Shown in pieces: positions 6,508 through 13,138 of a stretch of 18,883 nucleotides of DNA (position 1 is its first letter; every line of letters begins with the position of its first letter). Origin of the DNA: an uncultured Lachnospiraceae bacterium (GTDB lineage Bacteria; Bacillota; Clostridia; Lachnospirales; Lachnospiraceae). The stretch is taken from the NCBI GenBank assembly GCA_910586095.1, contig CAJUHQ010000004.1, forward strand, positions 56,256-75,138. Direction: 5' to 3'. Made by a program: the position numbers and the translations under genes. The notes under the pieces were generated by a model. The model did no database searches and was not told the DNA's origin. It saw only the letters and a list, made by a program, of their open reading frames with translations.

Positions 6508-7449
6508 TTATATTTTATATCTAGTAATACTCTTCCAATTTGCAGGAAACCCCATATATTTAAGCAATTCATTCTCACTTAATCTGTTGCTGTTTTTAAG
6601 ATATTTAATTATCGTATCCACAAGCACTTTTTTAAATGCAAGAAAATCTTCTTTAGGCAGCAAATATCTAAATGCAATCACCAAGCTAAATAAATCTCTT
6701 TTACCACAAATATACTGCTCTCCGATTTGGGGAATTCTTAATTTCTTATGAATAATCGTATTTGGTATCTCTGAATGCGCATAAGACGAAAACAGTCTTT
6801 CATTATGGGCACACATATTTCTGAAAATTACCAACACTTTTAAATATTGCTCCAATTCCTTTTCATTCACATGTACAAAATTATGACTCACTTTACTTCT
6901 TACACTATGCTCTGAAAGGGCATATAGGCTGGAAATATTCCCTATAGTCAATGCATTTACTAATATTCGTAAGGGAACATTCCCTTTTATACTCCTATGA
7001 TGATTTATATATTCATGTTTATTACCATGCAAGACCCTATCTAAAATCTTTACCAATTTTTCAACTTCATCAGTGTTGGCTGGGACATTGTTATAATTAT
7101 CCTTATCCAAATATTCTAATTGCGAATTCCCATGTTCCTCACTAAATGCATATGCGATAGAAACAGCTACTCTTCTCTCTATCTGGCATAGATATGATAA
7201 AAACAGTTTTTTTAACTGAATATCAAATTGATACAAAGCAAATACATCATCAAAAGTTGTATTATTCACATATTTTCTAGTACTGGGATTTGTAAAAGGT
7301 ACTTTGTAACCACCAATAATATTAAAGTATCCACATTCCTTTAATTTTGCTTCCGCAAATACTAAATCATTAATGATTAAATCTTTATCATTCACAAGTT
7401 TATTCAATAACTGTTGATATGTTAGAAATGTTTCAATTATCATTGGCAT
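6508..7449 (-). CDS. Abi_2 (AbiD/AbiF-like) HEPN RNase, abortive infection protein
   Basis: The 313-residue protein has the Abi_2 layout. An N-terminal LTYQQLLNKLVNDKDLIIND segment is followed by the conserved GYFNIIGGYKVPF motif (40-52), the helical core QFDIQLKKLFLSYLCQIERR (74-93) and the HEPN catalytic motif RNMCAH (R210-x4-H215). HEPN proteins of this group are metal-independent RNases that block phage growth by arresting the host cell, and Cas13 is thought to descend from relatives. I chose ATG 7449 (AGAGG about 7 bases upstream). A frame-extended start at 7509 would lie inside the upstream RNA and its terminator. Directly upstream is a promoter-driven, terminated ~70-nt RNA, so the gene is expressed by read-through or regulated by that RNA. 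No motif is missing. Confidence 0.9.
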   Translation of the reverse strand: MPMIIETFLTYQQLLNKLVNDKDLIINDLVFAEAKLKECGYFNIIGGYKVPFTNPSTRKYVNNTTFDDVFALYQFDIQLKKLFLSYLCQIERRVAVSIAYAFSEEHGNSQLEYLDKDNYNNVPANTDEVEKLVKILDRVLHGNKHEYINHHRSIKGNVPLRILVNALTIGNISSLYALSEHSVRSKVSHNFVHVNEKELEQYLKVLVIFRNMCAHNERLFSSYAHSEIPNTIIHKKLRIPQIGEQYICGKRDLFSLVIAFRYLLPKEDFLAFKKVLVDTIIKYLKNSNRLSENELLKYMGFPANWKSITRYKI

Positions 7450-7465
7450 AGTATTCCTCTTTCTC

Positions 7466-7535
7466 AAAAAAAAGAGAACCCCGTAGGGCTCTCCCTCGGC
7501 CTCAGGCATCTCAAGTTTCTGAAGCCTTATCCATT
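7466..7535 (-). ncRNA. Structured RNA directly upstream of the abi gene (candidate RNA antitoxin)
   Basis: After a consensus promoter the minus strand holds two stem-loops. The first pairs GGCTTCAG (7526-7519) with CTGAGGCC (7505-7498), 8 pairs with one G-U, around a 13-base loop. The second pairs GAGAGCCC (7493-7486) with GGGTTCTC (7481-7474) and is followed by eight U (7473-7466), an intrinsic terminator. The RNA ends 16 bases before the abi start and contains no convincing reading frame. A small terminated RNA placed between promoter and toxin start matches RNA-antitoxin systems (type III layout) and, as I recall, recent work linking Abi-family HEPN RNases to guide-like non-coding RNAs. 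The role here is inferred. Confidence 0.7.
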
Positions 7536-7541
7536 GATTAG

Positions 7542-7571
7542 ATTATAACAGTAATCGGCTATTGCTGTCAA
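7542..7571 (-). promoter_or_regulatory. Consensus promoter of the abi RNA/abi unit
   Basis: On the minus strand TTGACA (7571-7566), an 18-base spacer and TATAAT (7547-7542). Both hexamers are perfect. Transcription would begin near 7535. It is one of the strongest promoter matches in the window. Confidence 0.75.
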
Positions 7572-7690
7572 CTGTTTAATTTTCTAATCAATACTATTAT
7601 ATACAGTAAAACTATTTTATATTCATAATAAACAAATAATATAATCTTAGTCAATACTTTCCTAAAATTCTTTCATATCTTCCTGTCGCT

Positions 7691-8296
7691 TCATACCCTC
7701 ACATACTCAACCTCCATCTGCAAAATTTCCCCGCAATATTCCTTCCCCTGTATATCTGAATCTTTATAGCTATTCGTCACAACCTCACAACACACCATCT
7801 CCCCTGTCTTAACGGAAGTGTATACTACATCCACGGCACTGATCAGACCTGCTTTCCACAGGTCCATATAGTAATCATACTGGTCATAATCACCTTCCTG
7901 CCTCATCTGCTCCAGTGCCTCCTCCATCTGGTCCCTTGTCTGCCATTCTGCCTGTACTGTCTCAATCTCCTTTTTATCCAGACTGCATATGATTTCAGCC
8001 ACTTTACAGTTATGCTCCGCAGCATGGGCGTTCTGGCATCTGCTTATCCCATACTTTTTCTCAATGAAATCTTTTCCCTTCTTTGTCAGCGCATAGCTTA
8101 TGTTGCTCTTGGGACTTTTATTATATCTGGATGGATACGTCACCTTCTTGATCAGCTTGTCTTTCTCCATGTTTTTCAGCCTGCTTGCTGATATGTCTAT
8201 CTTAGCCACATCTTCCTGTCTGACATTCCCTGCTATGGACAGCACTTTGAAAAACCTCTCATCCTTCGGATACCAATGTTTGATATGTTCTTTCAT
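7691..8296 (-). CDS. Winged-helix-like hypothetical protein (possible replication-relaxation type)
   Basis: The 201-residue protein begins with a probable winged-helix domain (1-85: RFFKVLSIAGNVRQEDVAKI, then SRLKNMEKDKLIKKVTYP and YALTKKGKDFIEKKYG). A helical linker (EQMRQEGDYDQYDYYMDL) and a beta-rich end follow (SAVDVVYTSVKTGEMVCCEV). This plan resembles replication-relaxation/MobC-like proteins of mobile elements, where a nuclease-like fold follows the winged helix. That assignment is tentative and no catalytic set is proven. GGAGGTG precedes ATG 8296. A strong terminator hairpin lies between this gene and its likely promoter, so it may be under attenuation. It is transcribed toward the abi unit without a clear terminator between them. 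Confidence 0.6.
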   Translation of the reverse strand: MKEHIKHWYPKDERFFKVLSIAGNVRQEDVAKIDISASRLKNMEKDKLIKKVTYPSRYNKSPKSNISYALTKKGKDFIEKKYGISRCQNAHAAEHNCKVAEIICSLDKKEIETVQAEWQTRDQMEEALEQMRQEGDYDQYDYYMDLWKAGLISAVDVVYTSVKTGEMVCCEVVTNSYKDSDIQGKEYCGEILQMEVEYVRV

Positions 8297-8328
8297 CTAT
8301 TTCACCTCCCATTCCAGAACATTTCTAT

Positions 8329-8369
8329 GTAAATAAAAAAGCGGGAACATCCACAAAAGACATTCCCAC
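8329..8369 (-). terminator. Intrinsic terminator/attenuator upstream of the winged-helix gene
   Basis: Minus strand: GTGGGAATGTC (8369-8359) pairs with GATGTTCCCGC (8351-8341) over 11 positions including G-U pairs, followed by TTTTTTATTT. It lies in the 5' leader, 33 bases before ATG 8296, rather than after a gene. Confidence 0.65.
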
Positions 8370-8470
8370 CCAAAAACTATTGTTTTTGCTCTTCATCATA
8401 TCAGATGAACCCTGTATATCATTTCTCCTGTTTATCACTTTCCCTATATAAACACCTTCCTCGTAACATT

Positions 8471-8499
8471 ACTCTATAATCAAAGCATCCTGATGTCAA
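8471..8499 (-). promoter_or_regulatory. Possible promoter with palindromic operator
   Basis: Minus strand TTGACA (8499-8494), then a 17-base spacer to TAGAGT (8476-8471). TATAGA with 15 bases is the alternative. An 11-bp palindrome CAACTaAGTTG (8497-8507) overlaps the -35 box and could be a repressor site. The same bases also lie inside a protein-like remnant frame (8480-8575), so the -35 match may be coincidental. Confidence 0.4.
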
Positions 8500-8575
8500 C
8501 TAAGTTGGCGTTAGGCAGGTCTGCAAGATACCATGTATCCTGTACCCTGTATGGACTGTCGAAACATCTCCTTTT
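8480..8575 (-). pseudogene. Start-less protein-like frame
   Basis: On the minus strand, after a stop codon inside an A-run, the frame reads CFDSPYRVQDTWYLADLPNA followed by NLVDIRML and a stop. No start codon begins it. The ATG directly after AAAAAAGGAG lies in another frame and stops after 18 codons, which suggests a frameshifted mini-gene. The family is not recognised. The remainder of 8576-8858 shows no gene. Confidence 0.3.
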
Positions 8576-8858
8576 TTACGTTGCTAAACAGCACCCTGAT
8601 ATATTGATAAGAAGTATAGATTACGGGTGAATGCCTTTATCAAGGCTCCTTTTCAAACAATCACGAATGATTTCCTTTTCTCTATACACCACCATTATAA
8701 AAATGCCATTCCAATAAATAACTGATCAGTCATATAGGAAACCACCCTAAAACATTCCTATCTGCCTTCCCAATTATTTCATCCCCCAATCTTTCTACAA
8801 TATATAAACCATAACTATTTTGGCGGATAGCAGGTATAAAAGATACAAAATGTAACCC

Positions 8859-8942
8859 GCTGGCCATATGACCAGCACAGGCATCCCTATGCCTGAAAGC
8901 TATTGGACTGGCAGACATCAAACGTAAGGTGTCTGCTTTTTT
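8859..8942 (+). promoter_or_regulatory. Structured 5' leader with three stem-loops and a terminator
   Basis: GCTGG...CCAGC (8859-8876) lies in a near-perfect 18-bp palindrome. CAGGCAT-CCCT-ATGCCTG (8878-8895) is a perfect 7-bp stem. GCAGACA (8911-8917) / TGTCTGC (8930-8936) is followed by TTTTTT (8937-8942). The last is an intrinsic terminator placed 29 bases before the DUF5688 start, so this is an attenuator-type leader or a free small RNA. I match it to no known riboswitch. Confidence 0.6.
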
Positions 8943-8970
8943 GTCCACATTCACCCCGAAAGGAGAACAC

Positions 8971-9849
8971 ATGAACAGAGAAGCAATGAAACAACAGATT
9001 CTGGAAGCTCTTTCTAAGAAATTAGGAGACGGCTACCACGGCACTCTCGAAAAAGTGCAGAAAACAAACATTGATCTGGATGGACTTACAATCTTGAAAG
9101 ATGGTGAAACCATCACACCGACCATCTATCTGGAACCTTTTTACAAAGCCCTGGAAAGTGGCGTATCAGTTGATGATGTCACTGACAGGATTCTGTACAT
9201 TTATTTCAATGCCAGAACCTATAAGGATCAATTTGACATTACATCCCTGCATGATTTTGATTATGTCAGAAGCAGGCTGTTTGTCCAACTGATCAACAGG
9301 CATCTCAATAAAAATCTGTTGCAGAATGTGCCGCACACCATGTTCCTTGATGATCTTGCCATCATAGTCCGCTGCACCGTTGAGACATCGGAGGACTGCG
9401 ATGCAAGTTTTATGGTACATAACAGCCATTTAAACATCTGGCAGACTGACAGTAAGACTGTCTTATCCCTTGCAATCAGGAATACACTGGCAATGCAGAA
9501 CGTAGTGCTTATGCCATTAGGACAGCTCATCAGGGAAACGTTTCCTGCTTACCCAGCGGAACATTCTTCTGACTGCGGTTTGTGGTTTATGAGCAATCAA
9601 AAAAGAACCTATGGCGCGGCGGCTGTACTGCATGATGATGTACTGGAAGATTTTGCCGAAAAGCACGGCAGTTTCTATGTCATCTTTTCTTCTGTACATG
9701 AAGTGCTGATCAAGTCATCGCCTGATAATTCCGACATTGACATCCTTACCAAGCATAATCAGGATGTAAATGCTTCGGCTTTAGAAGAAGATGAGATCCT
9801 TGGCACAAAGGCTTACTTCTACCAGAAAGGCAGGGGATTTATTTTATAA
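8971..9849 (+). CDS. DUF5688 family protein
   Basis: The 292-residue protein has features I associate with DUF5688. The N-terminal half holds the helical GVSVDDVTDRILYIYFNA segment. The second half holds the conserved GLWFMSNQKRTYGAAAVL (about 209-226), in which a return to named residues (Asn, Gly, Ala) is typical, followed by DDVLEDFAEKHGSFYVIFSS and VHEVLI. The biochemical role is unknown. The family recurs in accessory regions of Lachnospiraceae genomes, often in several copies. I chose ATG 8971 because AAAGGAG lies just upstream. An in-frame ATG at 8929 falls within the terminator hairpin. ssb follows 82 bases later on the same strand. Confidence 0.8.
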   Translation: MNREAMKQQILEALSKKLGDGYHGTLEKVQKTNIDLDGLTILKDGETITPTIYLEPFYKALESGVSVDDVTDRILYIYFNARTYKDQFDITSLHDFDYVRSRLFVQLINRHLNKNLLQNVPHTMFLDDLAIIVRCTVETSEDCDASFMVHNSHLNIWQTDSKTVLSLAIRNTLAMQNVVLMPLGQLIRETFPAYPAEHSSDCGLWFMSNQKRTYGAAAVLHDDVLEDFAEKHGSFYVIFSSVHEVLIKSSPDNSDIDILTKHNQDVNASALEEDEILGTKAYFYQKGRGFIL

Positions 9850-9903
9850 CCCCTATGCAAAAGATCCCATTCATTATTTTTAACAAAAAATCAGAAAGGA
9901 TAA

Positions 9904-9921
9904 GCATACTGACAGGTATGC
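9904..9921 (+). promoter_or_regulatory. Small hairpin between ribosome binding site and ssb start
   Basis: GCATAC-TGACAG-GTATGC lies between AGAAAGGA (9893-9900) and the ssb ATG at 9932. The AAAGGA is too far from the ATG unless the hairpin is folded, which would bring them closer. A weaker AGG at 9922-9924 is the alternative site. Confidence 0.35.
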
Positions 9922-9931
9922 AGGTACGAAC

Positions 9932-10360
9932 ATGAACAAGATCACACTGACAGGAAGACTCACAGAGGAGCCGAAGGTAACTTACAGTGCGGGCGCAGAG
10001 CCTGTTGCACGGGCGTTATTCAATTTCGCCGTCCCTGATATGTCCATGAAAAAGGATGGCGAGGGCAACTACCCCACAGACTTTTTTAGATGCACCTGCT
10101 GGGGTAAGCTCGCTGAAATCGTAGAAAAGCATTGCAGTAAGGGCACAAAGCTCCTCCTCTGCGGAAGGCTGAAAAACAACAACTACGAGAAGGACGGCCA
10201 GAAGGTCTATTCCAATGAGATTGTGATTGATTCACTGGAATTTCTTGAAGCAAGGGCGGCCAAGATACAGGATGCACAGCCGCAGGAAGCATCTGCTGCG
10301 GAACCCACGGCAGAAACGGAGCCTGCGCGAACGGAGCCACCGTCAAATGCTGTAAACTAG
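9932..10360 (+). CDS. ssb: Single-stranded DNA-binding protein
   Basis: The 142-residue protein has a typical OB-fold (1-112): MNKITLTGRLTEEPKVTYS, then RALFNFAVPD, TDFFRCTCWGKLAEIVEKH and GTKLLLCGRLKNNNYEKDGQ. It binds ssDNA during replication, repair or conjugative transfer. The tail is short, Ala/Glu/Pro-rich, and ends PPSNAVN. It lacks the acidic DDIPF-type tip by which chromosomal SSB recruits partners, which fits a mobile-element copy. The start at 9932 begins the conserved MNKI. A reading frame in the -1 phase overlaps its stop and continues to 10548, which may encode a separate or extended product. Confidence 0.9.
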   Translation: MNKITLTGRLTEEPKVTYSAGAEPVARALFNFAVPDMSMKKDGEGNYPTDFFRCTCWGKLAEIVEKHCSKGTKLLLCGRLKNNNYEKDGQKVYSNEIVIDSLEFLEARAAKIQDAQPQEASAAEPTAETEPARTEPPSNAVN

Positions 10361-10548
10361 ATTCTGCTCTTCTGAAAAATGCCATAAACAGACTGGAGGA
10401 TAAACGTCTTTCCTACCTGTCTGCTTTTCAGGAAGAATCTGGAAGTGTCACCCTCAGGCTTTTATATGCTGACTCTGCATCTGTCATACAGGACTGCATG
10501 GATATAATCCACGAATCTGCCCTCGAATGTGGCATTCCCGTGGTCTGA
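10361..10548 (+). CDS. Start-less ORF overlapping the ssb 3' end (coupled or frameshift-expressed?)
   Basis: Frame -1 relative to ssb is open from 10249 to the TGA at 10546-10548. After the ssb stop it reads like a genuine small protein: LDSALLKNAINRLEDKRLSY, then SAFQEESGSVTLRLLYADSA and ECGIPVV at the end. The pattern suggests an alpha-beta-alpha fold. No ATG, GTG or TTG occurs in frame until 10498, far too late. Options are a CTG start near 10376, ribosomal frameshifting from ssb that would give SSB a new C-terminus, or a pseudogene that lost its start. No classical slippery heptamer is visible. The family is not recognised. Confidence 0.45.
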
Positions 10549-10570
10549 TCTGCGGTCCTGATGGACAGGT

Positions 10571-10592
10571 AAATTTTACAAACATAAAATTT
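10571..10592. repeat. Inverted repeat before the DUF262 gene
   Basis: AAATTTTA-CAAACA-TAAAATTT has 8-bp perfect arms and ends 24 bases before ATG 10616, just ahead of the AAAGGAG ribosome binding site. It is a candidate operator or weak mRNA hairpin. Confidence 0.35.
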
Positions 10593-10615
10593 CATTTTGC
10601 AAAGGAGAAACCACT

Positions 10616-12067
10616 ATGATCAGAACAACACTGAACTGGACAGTAAAGAATTTAAAGAGCATGTATGACGGGAAGCATACGCTTCAGATGGATCATCCTA
10701 TTCAACGTCAAAATTTACAGTGGCTGGATGATAGATTAAAACGTAGTTTGCTGATCCACAGTATACTCGCCAACTATCCTGTCCCGCCTGTCTACTGCCT
10801 GAAAGAAGCCATTTCCGAAAAGGATTATTCCTATTCGATCCTTGACGGGAAGCAGCGGCTGACCACCATCTTCGATTTTATTGACGGCAGGTATCCACTT
10901 GATACAGAGACACCTTCCGTCACCATTGATGATACTGTTTATGAATTAGGCGGTAAATACTTTACAGACCTCGACACTGAATGCCAGCAGGAGCTTCTCC
11001 GCTTCAAATTTACCATCTATGGTTTTGAGGATGCGGATGACGATCTGATAGAGGAAATCTTTTTCCGCCTCAACAACAGTACGCCCCTTTCCAAACCGCA
11101 GAAAGCCATGCCTTTATGCGGTGTTGAAAACGCAAAGTTCATCAAGTCGATCCTGTCTGACAGGTTCTTTTCGGAGATCTGCCAGTTCTCCGCTCTGCAG
11201 AGAAGGAAATCTGATGACATGTGTACCTTACTGCAGGCTATGATGCTTCTCGACAACAGGTATGAAGGGTATAAGTTCTCTTCCATCTCTGCGGATGAGA
11301 TCATGATGTATGCTGCCTCCATCAAAAACAATTACTCGGAGGAACAGAAAAACAGGCTCTATGACATCATCGACTATCTTGAGAAAGTTTTCCCTGAAAA
11401 GGACAAAATGCTCAAGAAGATCAATATCCCCATCGCTATGCTCGCCGCTGACACTGCTATGGGAGATAGTTATGATCCCGTCAAGAACCTCTACCGCGTA
11501 GGACCCATGTATTTCAGACAATGGTTTTCCTATTTCTTTGCAGAGTGCTACGAAGAGTACAAGCAGTACTGCTCTTCTGGCAGCATCAAGAAGGAGAAGA
11601 CCTTAAAGAGAATTGAGATCATGGGAACCTCCCTTGTCGGTTATTTTGAACTGGCAGAAGCAGACAAGGCAGAACAGGAGCCATCCTTATCAAATGAAGA
11701 TGCTCCTGCTGATGAATCTGCTCTGGCAGAAGAAGGTGTTTCTGCTGACGAATCTGCGGTAACAGAAGAAGCTGTTTCTACTAACAAATCTACTTCAGCA
11801 GAAGGGGATTCTTCCCTTGAGGAGCCTGCCCCGTCAGATGACAGCAACCCCTCAACGGATGCTGATCTGGTGGAAAGTGATCCTACGGCAGATGAAGCAG
11901 AAAATGCAGTCGTTAAAGAAAATGCTGACAGCCACAAAGATGCTGGCTGCGCTTCTGTCGCTGAGGATGCTGCTTCCTATACTGCTACTGACTCTGAGCA
12001 GACAGAATTTAGCGAGAAAACGGAGGCAGAAGATCCTCCCGAAGAGCTTACACAGGACACAGAATAA
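10616..12067 (+). CDS. Stand-alone DUF262 (ParB-like) protein with acidic disordered tail
   Basis: The 483-residue protein carries the DUF262 signature ILDGKQRLTTIFDFIDG (75-91; DGKQR at 77-81) and the second motif EEIFFRLNNSTPLSKPQKAM (146-165). DUF262 is a ParB/sulfiredoxin-fold nucleotide-binding domain found in GmrSD type IV restriction and DNA-modification-linked proteins, often with a DUF1524 HNH nuclease. Residues 170-345 are helical and no HNH motif is present. From about 345 to 483 the chain is low-complexity, rich in Ala, Glu, Ser and Asp, with loose repeats such as ADESALAEEGVS and ADESAVTEEAVS, probably disordered. An AAAGGAG site lies before ATG 10616. Between ssb and radC, the position suggests a DNA-transaction role in the element rather than restriction, but defence is possible. 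Confidence 0.85.
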   Translation: MIRTTLNWTVKNLKSMYDGKHTLQMDHPIQRQNLQWLDDRLKRSLLIHSILANYPVPPVYCLKEAISEKDYSYSILDGKQRLTTIFDFIDGRYPLDTETPSVTIDDTVYELGGKYFTDLDTECQQELLRFKFTIYGFEDADDDLIEEIFFRLNNSTPLSKPQKAMPLCGVENAKFIKSILSDRFFSEICQFSALQRRKSDDMCTLLQAMMLLDNRYEGYKFSSISADEIMMYAASIKNNYSEEQKNRLYDIIDYLEKVFPEKDKMLKKINIPIAMLAADTAMGDSYDPVKNLYRVGPMYFRQWFSYFFAECYEEYKQYCSSGSIKKEKTLKRIEIMGTSLVGYFELAEADKAEQEPSLSNEDAPADESALAEEGVSADESAVTEEAVSTNKSTSAEGDSSLEEPAPSDDSNPSTDADLVESDPTADEAENAVVKENADSHKDAGCASVAEDAASYTATDSEQTEFSEKTEAEDPPEELTQDTE

Positions 12068-12077
12068 ATTTGTTTCA

Positions 12078-12110
12078 GGGATGCAGCTTTTATATGTGCA
12101 TCCCTTTTTT
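12078..12110 (+). terminator. Intrinsic terminator between DUF262 and radC
   Basis: GGGATGCA (12078-12085) pairs perfectly with TGCATCCC (12097-12104), followed by TTTTTT. It starts 11 bases after the DUF262 stop and ends 17 bases before the radC start, so radC needs read-through or a promoter within the upstream gene. Confidence 0.8.
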
Positions 12111-12127
12111 ACAGAATGGAGGACACC

Positions 12128-12592
12128 ATGCGGATCGACTTTTATGATGCAAGGATCACAGACCATGACAGGACTGTTTTAGTGAAAGAAAAAGGCATCA
12201 ATTACGAATGCCAGAAGATGGACAGCCCAAAAGAAATCTCCCTTATGCTCAAGAAACTTCTGCATATGGATGAACTGGCAGAAGAACATGTCTATCTGAT
12301 CGCACTTAACAATTCGTGCAAAGTTTTAGGGATGTTTTTTCTATCCAAAGGAACCATATGCACAAGCCTTGTCAGCCCACGGGAAGTCTTTTTACGGGCG
12401 GCACTTATCGGTGCCGTCCAGATCATCCTCTGCCACAATCACCCATCTGGAAACCCTGTTCCCAGCGAATGTGACATGGAACTGACAAAACGGCTGAAGG
12501 ACTGCGGGGAACTGCTGAATATCTGTCTGGCTGACCATATCATCATTGGTCATAATTCTTATCTGAGTTTCAGAGAAGCAAAACTTTTGTGA
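12128..12592 (+). CDS. radC: RadC-like JAB-domain protein
   Basis: The 154-residue protein consists of the RadC JAB/MPN metalloprotease-fold domain only. E53 (EEHVYLIALNN), H103 and H105 in CHNHPSGNPVPSECD and D116 form the JAMM-type metal site (E...HxH...D). The N-terminal helix-hairpin-helix of chromosomal RadC is absent, as usual for plasmid and ICE copies. The biochemical role is unresolved despite the old DNA-repair name. Mobile-element copies are often found beside anti-restriction and SSB genes. ATG 12128 is preferred (GGAGG upstream) over an ATG 4 codons earlier. The stop overlaps a GTG of the next frame, so the J-domain gene is translationally coupled. Confidence 0.9.
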   Translation: MRIDFYDARITDHDRTVLVKEKGINYECQKMDSPKEISLMLKKLLHMDELAEEHVYLIALNNSCKVLGMFFLSKGTICTSLVSPREVFLRAALIGAVQIILCHNHPSGNPVPSECDMELTKRLKDCGELLNICLADHIIIGHNSYLSFREAKLL

Positions 12593-12606
12593 AGGGAGAA
12601 CATGGC

Positions 12607-13122
12607 ATGAAATGGTTTAATGGAATCACAACATTAAAGGAACTGCGCAAAGAATATCGGCGGCTTGTCGTAAAGCACCATCCTGACAACGGCGGTAACG
12701 AGGATGTGATCAAAGAAATCAACGCCGAATATGACCGCCTGTTCAAGAAACTAAAATACGACTATGAGCATGAGGATACATACAGCAAAGCCACGGACAA
12801 GCAGAAACAACAGTATGACTGGCAAAAAGACGCCCAAATCAGGGAGGCGATCATGCAGCTTTCCAGATTTAAGGATATTACCGTTGAGGTGATCGGCGTC
12901 TGGATATGGGTGTCAGACTGTTACCCATACAGAAAGGAGCTGAAGGCACTTGGGTTCCGCTGGGCAAGCCAGAAACAGATGTGGTACAAGCATTTCGATG
13001 ACTTCCACAAGTTCAGCTCCAAGCCTGCTTCTATGTCTTATATACGGGCAAAGTACGGCTCCGTGGAAATCAAGTTTCAGAAAAAACAGGAAACGGAAAC
13101 AGAAAAACTGACCAGAACATAA
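12607..13122 (+). CDS. J-domain (DnaJ-like) protein
   Basis: The 171-residue protein begins with a short J-domain (1-50): TTLKELRKEYRRLVVKHHPD with the HPD tripeptide at 25-27, which stimulates Hsp70 ATPase. The C-terminal half (about 95-160) contains WIWVSDCYPYRKELKALGF and WASQKQMWYKHFDD, a beta-alpha module that, as I recall, accompanies such J-domains in mobile-element proteins. It lacks the G/F and zinc-finger regions of true DnaJ, so it likely targets DnaK to a specific client such as a replication or transfer complex. ATG 12607 has AGGGAG at 8 bases. A GTG at 12589 overlapping the radC stop is an alternative. It is tightly linked to radC. Confidence 0.85.
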   Translation: MKWFNGITTLKELRKEYRRLVVKHHPDNGGNEDVIKEINAEYDRLFKKLKYDYEHEDTYSKATDKQKQQYDWQKDAQIREAIMQLSRFKDITVEVIGVWIWVSDCYPYRKELKALGFRWASQKQMWYKHFDDFHKFSSKPASMSYIRAKYGSVEIKFQKKQETETEKLTRT

Positions 13123-13138
13123 AAGAAAGGAGACTCAT

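Noticed and set aside
7450..7509. A 20-codon N-terminal extension of the abi protein from an ATG at 7509
   Set aside because: It would be translated from inside the stem-loop RNA and across the terminator U-run. AGAGG sits properly before ATG 7449 and the family starts at about MPMIIETFLTYQ.
11641..11937. Ser/Ala-rich minus-strand frame
   Set aside because: It is the antisense shadow of the low-complexity DUF262 tail.
10616..12067. GmrSD type IV restriction enzyme
   Set aside because: Only the DUF262 part is present. No DUF1524/HNH motif was found in this protein or its neighbours.
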